Shown here: positions 40,201 through 55,200 of the stretch, in pieces
How positions within the stretch are numbered: position 1 is the stretch's first letter
Layout: every line of letters begins with the position of its first letter
Source of the DNA: Dicaeum eximium
Lineage: Eukaryota; Chordata; Aves; Passeriformes; Dicaeidae
Assembly: GCA_013396995.1 (NCBI GenBank)
Contig: VWZP01008549.1
Location: 1,038,898 to 1,102,897, forward strand
Reading direction: 5' to 3'
Length of the DNA: 64,000 nucleotides
Made by a program: the position numbers and the translations under genes
Notes under the pieces: model-generated
Seen by the model: the letters and a program-made list of their open reading frames with translations, nothing else
Databases searched by the model: none
Told to the model about the DNA's origin: nothing

Positions 40201-43200
40201 ACAAAAATTTAAGACAAAAACATCACTGCATTTCATGCTGATCCGTGTTTAGTTCATTCACAGCAATTTAACCCCATTCCAAAGACATTAAATTCCATTG
40301 GAAAATAAAAGGTGGGGAATCCCTTAACACAAGAAATAGTGTAACCAAATGAATCTAAAACATCAACAGGCTTACATCAGGGATTGCTATTGGGAATTCT
40401 TTCATTAGCAATCAAAGAGAGTGGTACAAAGAATTCTCTCATTTGGAATATTATTTGCCATTATGAAGCTCAGAAGGCACTATAGCCTTGCAGACTGTGT
40501 ATCAAGGCACACTTTTCAAGCAGAAGACCATTTCTGAACTTGTTCACCCTAGGACAGTTTGGCTATTTTCCCTGGCCTGCCTTCAGCACAAGCACTTAAG
40601 TGATCTGCTACTGAGGGCAAAGTGCTTAAGCATAAACTGGTGACTAAAATGTTAGGATTCCATTTTCTAAAAAGTTTTCTGCAAAGAAAGACTTGTTTTT
40701 CTCCTTCAAGAAAGTGTAGCTATGCATGACTTGTACAGAATTTTTGCCCTCAGGAAGTAAGTTTAATTTTTTTATCCAAAAACTAATCAAGCAACCATAC
40801 CCCATAGAAGTTAATCTTTAGAAGACACTTTAAAAAAATTCATTTATAGAAGTTTGAACTCCATATTAAAAAAACAGACACACAAAAAAAACCCAAAACA
40901 AAACAAACATACCAAATGAGAACATTCAGTTGTGAACTAACTTTCATGTGCACACTGTGATTTTATATTAAGTATATATATATATATATATTTATATATA
41001 TGAAGTAGTAGGAAATTGAAATGATCAGCCTACTCTCACATAGGAAGCAGCCACAGGAACATTCACTATTCAAAAAGGCAACCTTAACCACATCATTCCT
41101 AACACTTTGCTCCAGTGAACACGAATTTGTACAAATATGTAGCTGACCTGGAACCCATCAGGGTAATAAAAAAGGTCAGTTTTCCCAGTTTTATTTACAG
41201 CTATACCAGCACTAGTTCTCTACATCACCCAAGACAGTTTCTCAAGGAACATATGCATTATATACCACACACTAGATGGCAACAGAAGAAACATTACAAA
41301 TTCTGTCACAGCAAAATTCTAATAATGCCTCCTTGCCCCAAATTTAATAATAAATAACATCTCTTTGAACCCTGCATTTTTTGTTAGCATATTTTAATTA
41401 GAATTTTTAAATAAAATGTCATCTTTGATACCATATGTATAGAAAAACATTCACCACATGACTTTGTTTTTTTGTCACACATTGTGTAAAGACTCAAGCC
41501 TGTTGTGCGAAGACCAACAATATACTATTCAAGAGCACTTTTATGCTGTTAGTATGTATGTGTTTAATATCAAACCCTGAAAAATTTAGTTCAGTCCCAC
41601 TGTGGCCTTTAGCCAGTGAACATATAAAAATCGATTTATTGCTCATCATGATGCCCCTCTAAATATCAGAGAAAGAAACCAGTGGGAGTAATTCCCCTCA
41701 AAAAAAAAGTAGTAGGAATATAAGTATTACTTTAAAATGAAAAAAAAAAAAAAGTATGGATTGCTCTTGGACCTGAAAATATTTCACTCTGATCACAGCA
41801 CAATCTGTTCTAGGAAACAGTTGTTTGCTGTTTACTGCAAACAAATTTACTCTGGCAAATATTTCCTATTTATAGACCTAATAAAGGAAACAGTATGTTA
41901 CTTTTTGCTAAATACACACGAATTTCAAAGTAAATTCTTTGTTACTGTATCACTATTTTGTAAGCTAGAGTGTGGTTTAGTAAGTTGCTTTTTCTTAAAG
42001 TAACTTTCTTAAAATAAAGGCTATTTTTCTTTTTTTTTTCCTAGTAGCAAAGACACTATCACAACACAGCCACAACAAAAAAAGAAGTCTTCATACTACA
42101 AAGCAATGGCTCATTTGACCAGCATCAGATGTTGAAGAGGAAGTATGGACAGGGAACAAACCTGGATTCTGTCATGGCTTATAGATCAACAAAACCTGTT
42201 AAGTACTAGTATGTACAACTGCAGGTACTATTTTGAAGTTGAAATGAAAAGTTCCACTTGTTAGTCACCTACTGGAACATATGTGTGCTGATACACGTAG
42301 TATCCTTGGTTTCAAGCTCACATAGGTGGAAAAAAGATTTTTTTCCCTAGTTCTGAATCATTTAAATATAACCAGAAGAACAAAAAGAAAACATTCAGGA
42401 CATAAAGTGTATCTTTCTAAGAAAATACCTATTAAAATTCCCTCTGAGCACATATTTGTATTAACAATCCTTTTTCTGGTACAAAATGCAACAAATAAGA
42501 GAAAATTAATATTACCTTATGGTAACTGCCTGACCAATATTAGTCATAGCTGATGTCATTATTTCAGTAGTAAGGCTTTCAGCAAAACTGACTCCATCTT
42601 GTCCAACACCACTGTCAGCTGTCAGACTTGTGTAACTCAGCTCTCTTTCTGCTTTCTCCACAGCCACAGCAGCTCCCTTGTCAGAAAACACTGCCCTCTG
42701 TTCTACATCAACGTGAATTTTGGGAATATCAAGCTGAAACACTTTTGAATTTTGACACGCACCACCCAGTCCAGAATGAAGAAAATGCCTCACTGGAATG
42801 CAGGATTCTTGCACAGGTAGATGATGGGACATACTTTCTGTACAGTACCGCTGTTCCTTCATACTGCAGCATCTACAGACAGTTCCAGAAAAGGGAGACA
42901 GTTTCTCAGTATATGAGAGCTTATCCCCATTTTTTCTGTTTCCAGCCACATGGAGAACAGCTGACTCTAAACTCATTTCTAGAGTATCATCTGCTACTTT
43001 CCTAGCATATTGTTCTATAGCTTGAATTATACCATCACTGTAGCCATTTTCATTTATATTACCTGTACTATGATAGAGTTTATGATCTGGGGAGGAAGGA
43101 AGAAATGTTTTAGAAAACCTTGTTTCAATGAGATCCCCTGTGACTTCATCAAATTCAGTCTTTTTATACAGACAGGAATCTGTTAGAGACTTTGGTAAAC

Positions 43201-46200
43201 ACGCTCCAGACATTTTCAGTTTCTTCCTGACATCACAAGTGATACTGTGAGCAAGGGATTCCGAAAAATGTAACAACTCTGTACACTCTGTACATTCCCT
43301 TCTCTGTGCGCAGACACTCCTCTCCAACATCTGGCCTTCACAGCGATGAATGCTGCTTTTCACTTGCCGTACTGCATCTTTATTCCCTGCTTTGGTCAGC
43401 TCCAGCTTACCATTTACCTGTGCATTTTGCACAGGAAATGTCCTTCTGCTGTATCCAAATTTGGATCTTCTAGCAGCTTGCTGCAAGCCTGATTTGATAG
43501 ACCTGTAAGCAAGTCTGCTGGCGTACTGATCCACTAACAGCTCAGCGTTACCTCCTTCTCTTTTCAGAACCCGGATAACATGATCTGCGTACTCGTCAGT
43601 CACACTTTCACAGCTCGGGTACTTGGAAGTCAAACCTGTTGTGCCTGAACCTTGTGGTAAAGGAAGCCCAGATGAATCTCTCTCCCCCAGCCACTGGTCC
43701 TGTACTGGGCCACACCATTCTTTTGAACTACCATCTTTATCACCTTTCCTTACATAAAAGCAATCCACCTGGCAGTTAACCCGCTTCAACCTCAACAGCT
43801 TGCAATGCCTTGATTTCACTACTTTCTTGGCCTCATTGATGACTTTTCCTGCCATATCACCTGCATAATTCCACAAAGAATTACGTGTCTCTTCTGGGAT
43901 ATTTACGAATGCAGTATATCCACATCTTTTCTTTTGCATCCCTAAATGAGCCTGCCTACCAGCTTCTCTTTCTTTTGTTTTACCACCTAAATGGGAAGCA
44001 GCCATTTCAGTTGCTACTGAAATTATGTGGCTTGCTAGGCAATCTGCATACTGAATTGTTTTTGCTGAATGCTCCTCTTTCTCAACAGGCATTTCGGAAT
44101 GATCTTCATCTTCACTACTTTCCACTTCTTCAGAAAGCGACCACATGAGTTTCAGCATAAATTCCTCATTTTCCAAAGAGTCGTGTTGAGTTTGAGATGA
44201 ATCAGTAATGCATGGATTGTAGGGTGTAGAAGGTGGTGTTGCAGGCGCAAATTCCTTTGCTAATTCTCCCTTGAGTTTCTTGGACAGTTTTCTTAGGTTC
44301 CTTTCAGAACTACCTTGATGTGGTACTAGAGGAGTTGGTGGGGGTGTATCAGGCATTGAACAGGTATTTCCATGTTTCAGGCTTGATTTTTCTTCCATCT
44401 GCAAAGCACCTTCACTGCCAACCATCTCTGAAGGACAGCTATTTGCATGCAAAAAACAATCAGTCTGCCTGTAATTCAAAGCTCCTGCCGATAATTTCTG
44501 GGTATCACTTTTTTTGGAAGGCTTGTTTAAGCATGTTATTGAACAGCTTCCTGTGTCAGTACAGTCCTCTAGAACATGCCTAGCAAAAGTCACAGTGGAA
44601 CAAGGCAGCGGTGATTTTGAAGAAATATTGTTTCCTTTTTGCTCCTGCCAACAATCTTTAGATTCTAAAAAACACTGAGCAGAATGAGCTGGAGTAAGAA
44701 ATTTACATGGATTATTCAAAGGCAACTGTTGTTGTTCCACAATTATAGAAACATTACTTTGTTTCTCAGCCTCTTGCTTCTTTATCACACATTGTTCTTT
44801 TCGACTGTTATCTCTGTAAGTCTGTGAGCTCACATTACATGTTAAATTCTCACTGGTGTTGCATAACACAGTTTTACTTTCTTCCACAGATTGTTTTATG
44901 ACATACTTGGCCAAATGATCTGCAAACATGCTCTTGGGGGGGTCTTCGCCAGTACCTTGTACATAAGGTTTCTTATCTATTACTTTTCTTGTTAAAAAAT
45001 CTGAATACTCTTCTACTGCTTTTGTTACTCTAGATGAGGTTATGGTTTCATAAGCTTCATTTACTATCATATCTACCATAGTTCCAGAGAAAGTATTAAT
45101 GCCTTTTGACCCACTTGTTAATTTTGAATTATTGTTCATTCCAGATCTGTTATTTGTTAGTTTGGTATCATTCTGGTTACAGAAGAGTGATGGAGTACTT
45201 TCCAGATTTTGACTGTGATCCGAAGTTAGATAAATATTTCTGAAAGAAGTGACTTCCTCCTCTCTCGTTCTGCTTGTGAAAAATGGATGAGTGGAGTCTT
45301 TGAACATTTTTGTACTGTCATCAGCATTTGGAACAGTGGATACTTTCGCTTTGTAAGCATCAGAGGGAACCTGTTGCTGACAAAGAGCTCTTCCAGCTAA
45401 GGGCACAGGTATTGAACTCACAACACCAGAGGTACAAAATAGAGCTTGCTGTACTGTATATTCCTTCTTGGAGTCTTGGATTGACTTTAGTGCTACTCTA
45501 TCATTAAAATTAGGGGAAACAGTGGAAGTCTGTGTTGACTCTAACATACTTTCTGCACTTACATATTTGATATTGTCCATGGAAACACTAATGGCTGCTT
45601 GTGTTGTGAAGGTCACATCAACCTGAGATAGTTCAATAAATGCCTCCTGAATGACAGATTCAGACAAATCTTGGGCATAGGATCTTACCACTTTGTTTTC
45701 ATAATCAAATGATGAGGGCTGCGCAGTAGGTGTTGATGGATATGAAAACTGGCAAACTTCCATGATTCCTTCAAACACAAGTTCTTCAGCCAGGTCTGCT
45801 GCGAACCGTGCAACAGTGTTGGTAAATATTTGCTTCTTTACCTGACGCAATTCTTTCAAAGCACCAGTTATAGCTTCGCTCACCAAAAAGTTTGCTATGC
45901 CATTAATGGCACGCTCCTTCAGCGAGATTGCTCTACGTCTTCCAATCTCATAGAAAGCCATTTGAAAGACTGAAGAAGTCAACCTAGCAGCCAAATGGCA
46001 AAGTGCATTTGTGCATGAAGAAACACCTTTTTGGAGGTCTTTAAATGCACTGCCAAAACTTTTTTCAACCAATTCAGTTGCAAATTTTTGAATGCTATCT
46101 CTTATCATTAGTGACTTATGTTTAGGTTTTGTTTGCTTCTCTGGCTCCTTACTAGTTTTCATTTTGAGATCTGCAGCTTGCCTCTTCTTCTCTTTCAAAG

Positions 46201-49200
46201 TAACCTTTTTGTGCTTTGAATGATTCTCTGCACACATTTGTTCTGATGAGGTCTCAGAAAAAAACACAGAACCCAGTATTTCACATGAAACACTGTCAGC
46301 ATATGCTGAGTAACTGTTATAAGCTGCATCACAGTGACTTTGACCTGTCCCATCTCCACCAAGATTAATTCGACACAAACATTCGGAAGAACCGCAGCTC
46401 CCCAGGGGGCTGAAGGCCGATGTTCTGATGGGGCTGAAGAAGCCTCCATTCTCTTCCCCCGATGTTTTAACCGGGCGGGGGGAATCCGGCACCTCGAAGA
46501 TGCTGCTGTACGGCGATTCTGGCTTACGAGGAGTTGGTTTCTTTACATTGGCTGGGAGAGTGGGACGATCAAACTTGAATTTCTGAGGATTCATCGTAAT
46601 GCTTGCAGAAGACAATTTTTCATGTGCAGCTCTCCTTTTCTGGGCAGGATTCCCTAGGATGGGATCCCTAATAACTTTACAAGACTTTTCCAAGTCTTGT
46701 TCCAGCTCATCAAACTGATCGAAACTATCAAAAAATTCACTCACTTCTGAGTCTGAATCCTCTATACCATCTTTTACTACTGGAATTTTTGGCAGCTGAA
46801 GTTTTGCCTTTAAGCTTTTTTGATACCCTTCTTCATCTAAGAAGATGATGGGGCTTGGGCTGGAGCAATCTGACTCAGAGGATTCAGCTGGAGAGGAAGA
46901 AAACAATGTTTTACGTAAAAAATTAACACCTTGATCAGAAGGATTATATGGCTTATAGAAACTCCTCTGTATCCAAGGATCAGAAATTGAGGTTGTAACT
47001 GAATTCTTTACTGAGGACAGCTCCTTAAGTCCCAAAATATCAATCAAAGTAGAAGATCTGACAGATGATTTTCGATGTGCAGAACCCACAACAATCTTTG
47101 AGTCAACAGCTCCTAAACATTGAGCAGGGATGGTCTGTGAAGCAGCATCTCGATGGTTCTGAGAAGTAAAGCTGCGTGTACCTGAACAAAAAAAAGGTAA
47201 AAAAGAGATTGCTTCAAAACCAAGCATTTTCACAGAACTACAGCAGACTGGACAGATTTTAATGGCAACTTCTGCATTTACTATTGTTGCAAAATGCTAG
47301 CTCATCTCTCATCATTAAAGCAATCTTTCATTTTCTTTAAATCCTATTATACAAACCTAATCACTGACAAATTAATGTACTGTTTAGCACACAAAGTAGA
47401 ACAAGATTTTATTTGATACCCATCTGACAATTTGATTAGAATCTTTGGTTTATGAGTTGGTAAGCTGTTGTGAAAAGAGCAAAAAATTGATTTTTCAACT
47501 GCATAATATCCCTTAACAAAGCATAATTAATGTAAAAAAAAATTACAATTTATTTACATTTACTTTTTTATTAAATCCCAACAGCCTTAATTTCAAATAC
47601 CAATTTCTACAAGTGAGCAAGAACTTACCAGCACTTAGTGTTTTTGAAGGTTCGTCTTCATCTAAGTGTTCAAAAGCAGTGACAAAATCATCCTCAATTG
47701 AAGAAACTGATTGATTGGTGTCATCATCTTCTCCATGGGTTGTCTCTGTTTGATGTTTTTGTGAAGAGTTTATTTCCACTGCATACCTTACGCCTGCGGT
47801 ATACTTGCTTAGCAAGGTAAATATATAATCAACTTTGATCCTTGGGAATGAAGGAGACACTCTCATCACACAAAACACTTCAGGAAGCTGATTCTTGAAA
47901 AAGAGAGAAAAAAGAAAACAAACAAGCAATCTTCAAGGGATTCCTTCAATGCATTTTTATGAAGAGTAAATAATTTTAAAATATTTTAAATACAAGAAAA
48001 TTAATTCAACAGTTTGTGTAGAGTGATAGCTAGAACGAGTTACTCATTTTTGTAAGGTCTGCATTCTGAATAAATCACTGCAATAATGTAACGCAACATG
48101 ATAACATGTACCCAAGAATCTATTAAAGAATGCATGTTAAAAATTTATGGAAGGATACAGTATTTCAGAGTATGTTTATGCCATATAATATTTCAGTTTA
48201 TAGGATATCTGCTTCCTCGAGCTACCTTTAATCTTATATGCCATGTTTTTAATTGGGAAGAATATAATTAGCATGGTAATAATGGGAACAATATAGAAAT
48301 AAAAATAATGGAAATTATATCATTAACAGCACTTATAGCTTTTTTTTAAGAAAAGCAACCACTGAGTTTTATGAACACTGGACATTCTCTTAATTTTGGG
48401 CACCTCTATTTCAACAAAAAGTCTGCGGAAGATGAAAGCTATCTGAGCAGAGTGGAGACAGATAAGCTGACAAATTTTATATTCTTTCCAAATTACCAGT
48501 GAAAGGGACTATAGCCTAGCAGAAGCATGGGATCAGCACTGTAATTAAATATTTGTTAAGTATTTTCTGTAAACAATACAGGACAGTTTATTTTCATGAA
48601 ACAACAGAAATATAATATTAATACTACTGTGGCTAAGATGGCCCAAAACCAAAAGCAAGACAGGGTGTAATAAGACTAAACACTTTAGAAGGGAAAATGT
48701 AGTGCTTCTAACATGCAAGAAGACACAAACATTTTACCTGATGTTTCATGACATAAGGTTTTGCCAAGGTCTTCTTTATGTCTTTTAGAAACACAGCCTC
48801 ATTTTCTTTTAGTTTGCGCAACTGGAGTGATTTCAGAACATCTGGAAGCTCTACAGAAACAGCTGACAACTCCTGAATTTAAATAAAAAACATCCAGAAT
48901 ACAAAATCAAAAAACTAGCATGCAAAGGACAATGGGATTGATTTCATACCTCCCCTAAACTCTAACAGCTGCTAATTCTGGTAAGGTTTTGCTTTTCTTC
49001 CCTATTTCTTACTCTATGCCCCACTCACTCTCTCAAACTGTGATGTAAAGCTTGTGTGAACAGGATTTAATTCAGACTGTACTTGGAAGATGCCTAAAAG
49101 TCATAAAGCAGAATCCTGAAAGTGCTGAAAAGCAGCTGCATGTCCTACAAAATACCCAACTACACTGACCTCAGCTAATGATGGTTCTCAATGGATCTCT

Positions 49201-52200
49201 ACACGGTTTTTGTGTGTTTTATTGGAACACTATTCTAGCTCCCTATCACAAAAACATGAGCAAGGCACTTCTTTAACATGACCTTGGACAACCTTTAGAT
49301 TTATCTAATACAGAAGAGGTCTGTGAAAGTGTTATAACTTTTTTCCAACAGTCCAAACATGACTGATCCATTTGGTTCAAAGCAAATCTCCATAAACCTG
49401 TACTGTCCAACTTTCTCTAAATTCCATCTAACTCTAAACAATCAAAAAGTTCTTAGCCATACTTGAAAGAATGTCTAGTATTGTAATTTGAAGAATTAGC
49501 AACATTGATCTAATATGGAACAGAAATGGATTCAAAGTTTCTGTTTTACATTTTAAAACACCAGCAAACTATTACAAGCAATCTCTACTAAGATCTAGAC
49601 AGTAGAAACAGGAATATTAATGTGAACATGTATGTTATGAATTGTACTGATATGTAAATTGCACAGGAAGGCTAAATCCTTAATGTATGAAAATGGCACA
49701 TCAAAACCCTCTTAGTTTGCTACACTCCACCTTTAAAAATATTTCCTTATCTAAATCTCCAGAATAACATTTTAAGACATAACCATAATACTGACTTCTA
49801 AACCCCCATCAGCAATTCACAGCTAGAGGTCAGATCAGAAAAGTTTAGTTTCACACATGCAACTGCACCATATCAATAAGCACAACTCAGCTTAGGGTAA
49901 GCTAACAAACTAAAATACTGATACACACAAGGTTTTACCAACAAAATCCAAACCAAAAAAAAGTACCCACAAAAACACAACCAACTGAGGCCCTTCCCAC
50001 CCGAACACCCCCTCAAGCAATCATCCTCCCCTACTGCATTTAAGTTGTTCCAGAGCATCCTAATACAAAGACTGACCCAGGTAACATTGTAAATATATAT
50101 ATAAAACACTGATTATCATATTAAAATAATTATTTTCAACCTTTCAATGACATTTGAAACTTAGGCTTTTAAATACTCAAGATACCTCTATTCCATTTCC
50201 TGAACACCAAATTCCCTCAATTTAAAAACCTAGGTGCTACTTAGAAGAAATTTTTCAATATAGATAGAAATATACTGTACCTGCAAGTGAGCAGTACCCA
50301 TCTCTTCCGAAAAACCCATAAATGTAATCTGTAAAATAAATACATGAGTACAGTCAAGTACAATAAAGATTTTTTGTTGTTTCCTGCAGATACTGAAGAG
50401 TTAAAAATTCAGCAGACTTTAAGTTAAAGTACTACTGCCCACATTCTACTGCCACAAAAACCATATCTTAGGGCAGCACAGCTTGCTCAAACAGTAGCAC
50501 ACAGTCATACACAGAGAATGGTAATGCTATACTATTTGACTTGAGAAAGGTCAAATCAGACTGAAGAGCATATACAAACATTTCAAACTCACTACACAGG
50601 AATTATTCCATAGGCTGGTATATACAGATCCACACATACAGGCCTCATTACATCTGATAAAATAAAGACAATTTTGCAAAGATCAGTGCTCATCTGTTCT
50701 TGCTTCAGGCTGGGCACATATAAAACAGTTCCAGTCTGAAATCCATCCACGCTGATAAACTGTTATACATTTGGCTATACTGAATAAAGCATAATGCCAA
50801 CACATTATGCAATTTAACATGTAAATTGATTAGCCTAAGGCCAAAACACAACAGATTACTTAAGCCACATGTTTGCATGCCACTGCCAAGTAAACAAACC
50901 CTAACATAAAAGAATTNNNNNNNNNNNNNNNNNNNNNNNNNNNNNNNNNNNNNNNNNNCAGGCTCAGGAACCTAGTGTATGCCAGAAATATCAGTTTTAC
51001 CTCAGGTTTTTGTGCAAGGGAGATATTTTATCACATACTGTCCCTCTCCTGTCCACAGGTGTTTTGTATCATTCAACATGAACAGACTAAAGAGAGTCAG
51101 TCACTGTACAAACTTTGTTACAAATGTTAGATTTCTTTAGTTCTCATTTATTACTTCCCTAACAACAAATCAATAGTCCATCTGCATACTCAAAAAAAAA
51201 AAAAACAAACCAAGACATTTATTTTCAAAACAAGGGTGTCGGAAAATAAGCTTTGCTTCCATTTTGTAGATATGGAATAAAGCACAGAGACTAAACACTT
51301 CAACTGATGTTTGAAATTTAGTTTTAGATGGTTTGGGTTCCATTTTTTCAGAGCATTATGCAACAGACTGATTTTTAAGCCATAACTCATAAATTTGCAG
51401 CAGCTACTCCAGTTACTCCAAAGAACATCACTATGTTTATACTGATATATTATTAACTGGTTCAGCTACCTGCTTGTACATACACATAATCTCTGTAAGT
51501 ACAGAGCTAGAAAAAAGAAATGGCCAGAATTCTATTCTGAACTGTATTTGTGTTTTGAATATGTGCTTTCCAAGTGTGAGTAAAAAAGAAACCCCAAACT
51601 TTATTTTCAAGTGAAATCATACTACGAAAAAATCTGTCTTGTTTATTTCAGCAGGTCTCATGCTGGAAAAAAGATCTTGTGCTTCCAGTTAGTATCTTCC
51701 TGCTTACATCCACTTATCCTTATCTTAGGTATGACAAGATCATAAAGGAAATAATGCTTTTCTGTAGCATTCCAAATAGCTCCAGACAAGTTACACATCT
51801 GCAGCACTATATTCACTGTGTTAACTGTGAAACAATCCTCTTTGAGGATTGATGGATTTGGATGAAGGGCAATATTACACTATGAGATCAGCAGACAGCT
51901 GTCAAAGAGACCACACCACTACTGAGTCTGTCTATTTTTGCCTCAATGACGAGGCTAATCTGGATCTCTTTATTGTGGTTAAACTCCAGTTTTCACAGAA
52001 AAAAAAATCACCTTTTAATACCTTGAACCTGTCAGAAGTCAGTACGTCAGTTCAAAAGTTGTTGGGGAGTAGGCCAAGGAAATAAAAAGGTCATCAGTAA
52101 CACAAGTCCTTTCTTTAAACTAAAATTAAGTGTATGAGACGCTGTATTCAAAGACTGTCTTAAGCCACGGGTACAAAGGAAATGGTACAGGCAAACCTAA

Positions 52201-55200
52201 ATTCTGGTTTTCTCAAGTCTGAGTTCTTCTAACACCATCCTCCACATAAGTATCTTTTCCTGTATTTTCACAGGGAAAAAATACCTGTTCTGTGACAGGA
52301 TATTGACCCTCTTACATTTCAACCAGAGGGCTCTTAATTGCTTGATCTCATCACGTAATGAAAGAGTCAGCTATCCTGCTCCACAGGGACCGTCAATGCA
52401 GGCATATAAAACATGTTCCCAGCTATCTGTCAGGTATTTTCTACAAGACAAAAAAAACCTGCAGAGATTCTAAAGCATGGTCAGTCTGATCAGATAAAGA
52501 CAAGGTTTTGCTCATACCTCCACTGCATAGCTCTTCCTCCTTACCTTAATCTGTCATAGCTTTCATCCTTCACAAATTCAGTTTCTTGCCTGCTCCCCAG
52601 ATGTCTCAACCCCTGACTGTATCCATTCAGTTACACAACCTCTGGTGTTATCCAGGCAACCCTAACTCATCAATCTGCCTCTTGCTACTGCTTATGCAAT
52701 TAGTCTCCCCTAACCACTTCCTCAGTTGTTTTTGCTTCAATTCTCCCTATCTCAGCTTCTCTGCATGGCCTGTTCAGGTCAGCCTCTCCTTCTCTAAGCT
52801 CCTGGTCAGACCTGTCAACTACTAATTAGAAGTCTTGTAAAACCCATAATACTAGTTACATGGTATACATTGCTTTTATTTTTTTCTTTCCCCTTTGGGG
52901 AAGTTGTTGTTAGCCTTGTAACTCAAACAGTTCTCTAGTAATTCCTCCTTACAGCTTCAGATTTACCTAGATAGTCCCACATTCTGTCAGGTCTACTTCT
53001 TTCAGACCTTGTCCAGCTTTCACATCATCTGTAATCACATAAAATAAGTCTAGACCTGCAATTCTGAGGCTTCAGCTTTTATCTTCAGACCTGAATCAAA
53101 GTGTTCTGCTACTTTGTTGGGATATCATCTATACAGCTTTCACCACAGCAGTGCTCACAAATGCAGTACACCCAAGTCATCTATTTACACATCTTGGTTT
53201 TCTAGTTTCACAAATCCTCCAAAGCAGAGAAATGTCACCTTGAAATGTTACAGCCTTTTTAAGACTTCAGTGACTAAATTCAAGAATGACAAAAGGGGGA
53301 ATAGATTTTAAGGCCAGTAACTTGCAGCATTGTTCCTATTTACTATCCTACAGTTTTCCATACTGTTTCAAGAGACATTGTTTCCTATCATAGCCACAAA
53401 AATATATATGTGGGAATATTACAGCAAACCTCAATAAAATTATCTTGTTCTTCCTGATTTAAGCATTCCTCTGCTGATACATTGCATAACTCTTTCCTGC
53501 TGTGTAGCAGTGACTTCATAGAGTGCAGGATACTTTCACCAAAACTCTGAAAAACAATGAAAAAAAATTTAAGAAAAAATGCATGTTCAGTTTCAGATAA
53601 ATGGCCCATCCATCTACTCTCTGCTCCCCACAAGTTTTGCTATTCTGATTATTATTTCAAATTATTTTGTACATAAATCACCAGGTTTGAAATTTAAATT
53701 TAATTCAGGACATGAAGCTGAAGCAGGTACATTTTCTTCAAGCAATACTTTTATTCCAAAATTATTTGACATTCTGTATTAAAAAAAAGGAAATATGAGA
53801 ACACATAGAAAAGAAGAACAGATGAATCCAAGAAGAAATTCAAATCTCATCTATTCCTTGCATTGTAGTCTCTATATGGAACTTTTCCATCAGCTTTTCC
53901 TTAAATAGGATGAAAAGTAATTTTAGCCAAGAAAAGTAGTAGAGGTGGCTTCAGAAGACAGAAGGGAAGAAAACAAACAAGCCCAAGAAAATCCACATAC
54001 GCTCTTTCCCATTCCATGAAGAATATAAAGCAACTTAATCCCATGTAAATACTTCTTGTAACATTTCTTGTAATTACACATGTGATGACATGGAAGCACC
54101 CAGGGATGGCTAAAAAAGGATGAAGAATTCAATACTTTCTCCCAGTGTAACAAAGCATAGAACAAAAGAATCAACACTAGAAGGCAAATAAAACTACAGA
54201 ACAACAAAAAACTGGTTCACTCAGCTTGTAAAAAAGACAATATAATCTCAATTGTTTTAGGAAGTCAGCAATCTTTTTTTAATTTAAAATTTTCATCTTC
54301 TCTAGCAAATTGGAAGGTTAAGAAGACAAAAAAGAACATCAGATGGTTAAAAATTATTAACCCAGTAATTATGCTCTGTAAGACTGCCCTGTTAAAAACG
54401 ACATGAGAAATCAGTGTGTCCAACTTTCAATGAAGTATTTCAAATTTGCCCAGCTTCTCAAACAATAGCAGAAGTGCTAAATAGCCGAATTTGGACAGAG
54501 AATGTTTTGCATTTCTGGTACTCCCACAACAAAATCAATCTCTTTACAGTAAAAAGTGATCTTACATATTACAGTTAAACCTCAATAAGGATTTTACTTT
54601 TTCTCTGTATAAGAAGCAGTATCAAATACTACTATGTTGAAAGCCAAATTATTAGAGCAGGGCCAGTGTCACCGTGGTTGTGCTCATGGCAACACAAAAT
54701 TAGGAAAGCACTTCTAGAATGAACAGACAAAAGCAAAACAGAACTTCAGGGTTTTTGAAATTGCCAAAATACATTTCAGAATGCTAGCCAACAAGGCTCT
54801 GACTGCCACATGACAGCCAAGGTCAAGTGACACTAAAGAAGTCAAAACAGTAACTTTTCTATAAAAGTAACACCTGAACTATTTCTTGAAGTATTTTAGG
54901 CAGTTATTGCGTCATTTGAAATAAATTAATGAAGCGTTCACCTAATTTCCACTTTTATCTATTCCCTTGCCCCCACATATTTAGCCACAATTTGCTCCCA
55001 CTTTGTACTTTCCAAAGAATACTGTCAGTGCCTTTCTCTGATTCGCTGGATCTTCTAAATTTACAGGAGGCTGCAATACCAGTTGTTGCTCAAAGACTGT
55101 TCCCCAGTAATTCCTTCATTAATCTTGTACAAAAGTAATTTATGAAGCCAACAAACAAGCATGTTGAAATGTCTCATTTTCAGCTTTTACTATAATTTAA

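Noticed and set aside
42628..46657. Plus-strand ORFs of 65-125 codons
   Set aside because: Antisense shadows of the giant AKAP11 exon.
42512..47233. Methionine at 47233 as the AKAP11 start
   Set aside because: It lies in intron 5, upstream of the acceptor at 47182. Five coding exons with the conserved N-terminus precede this exon.
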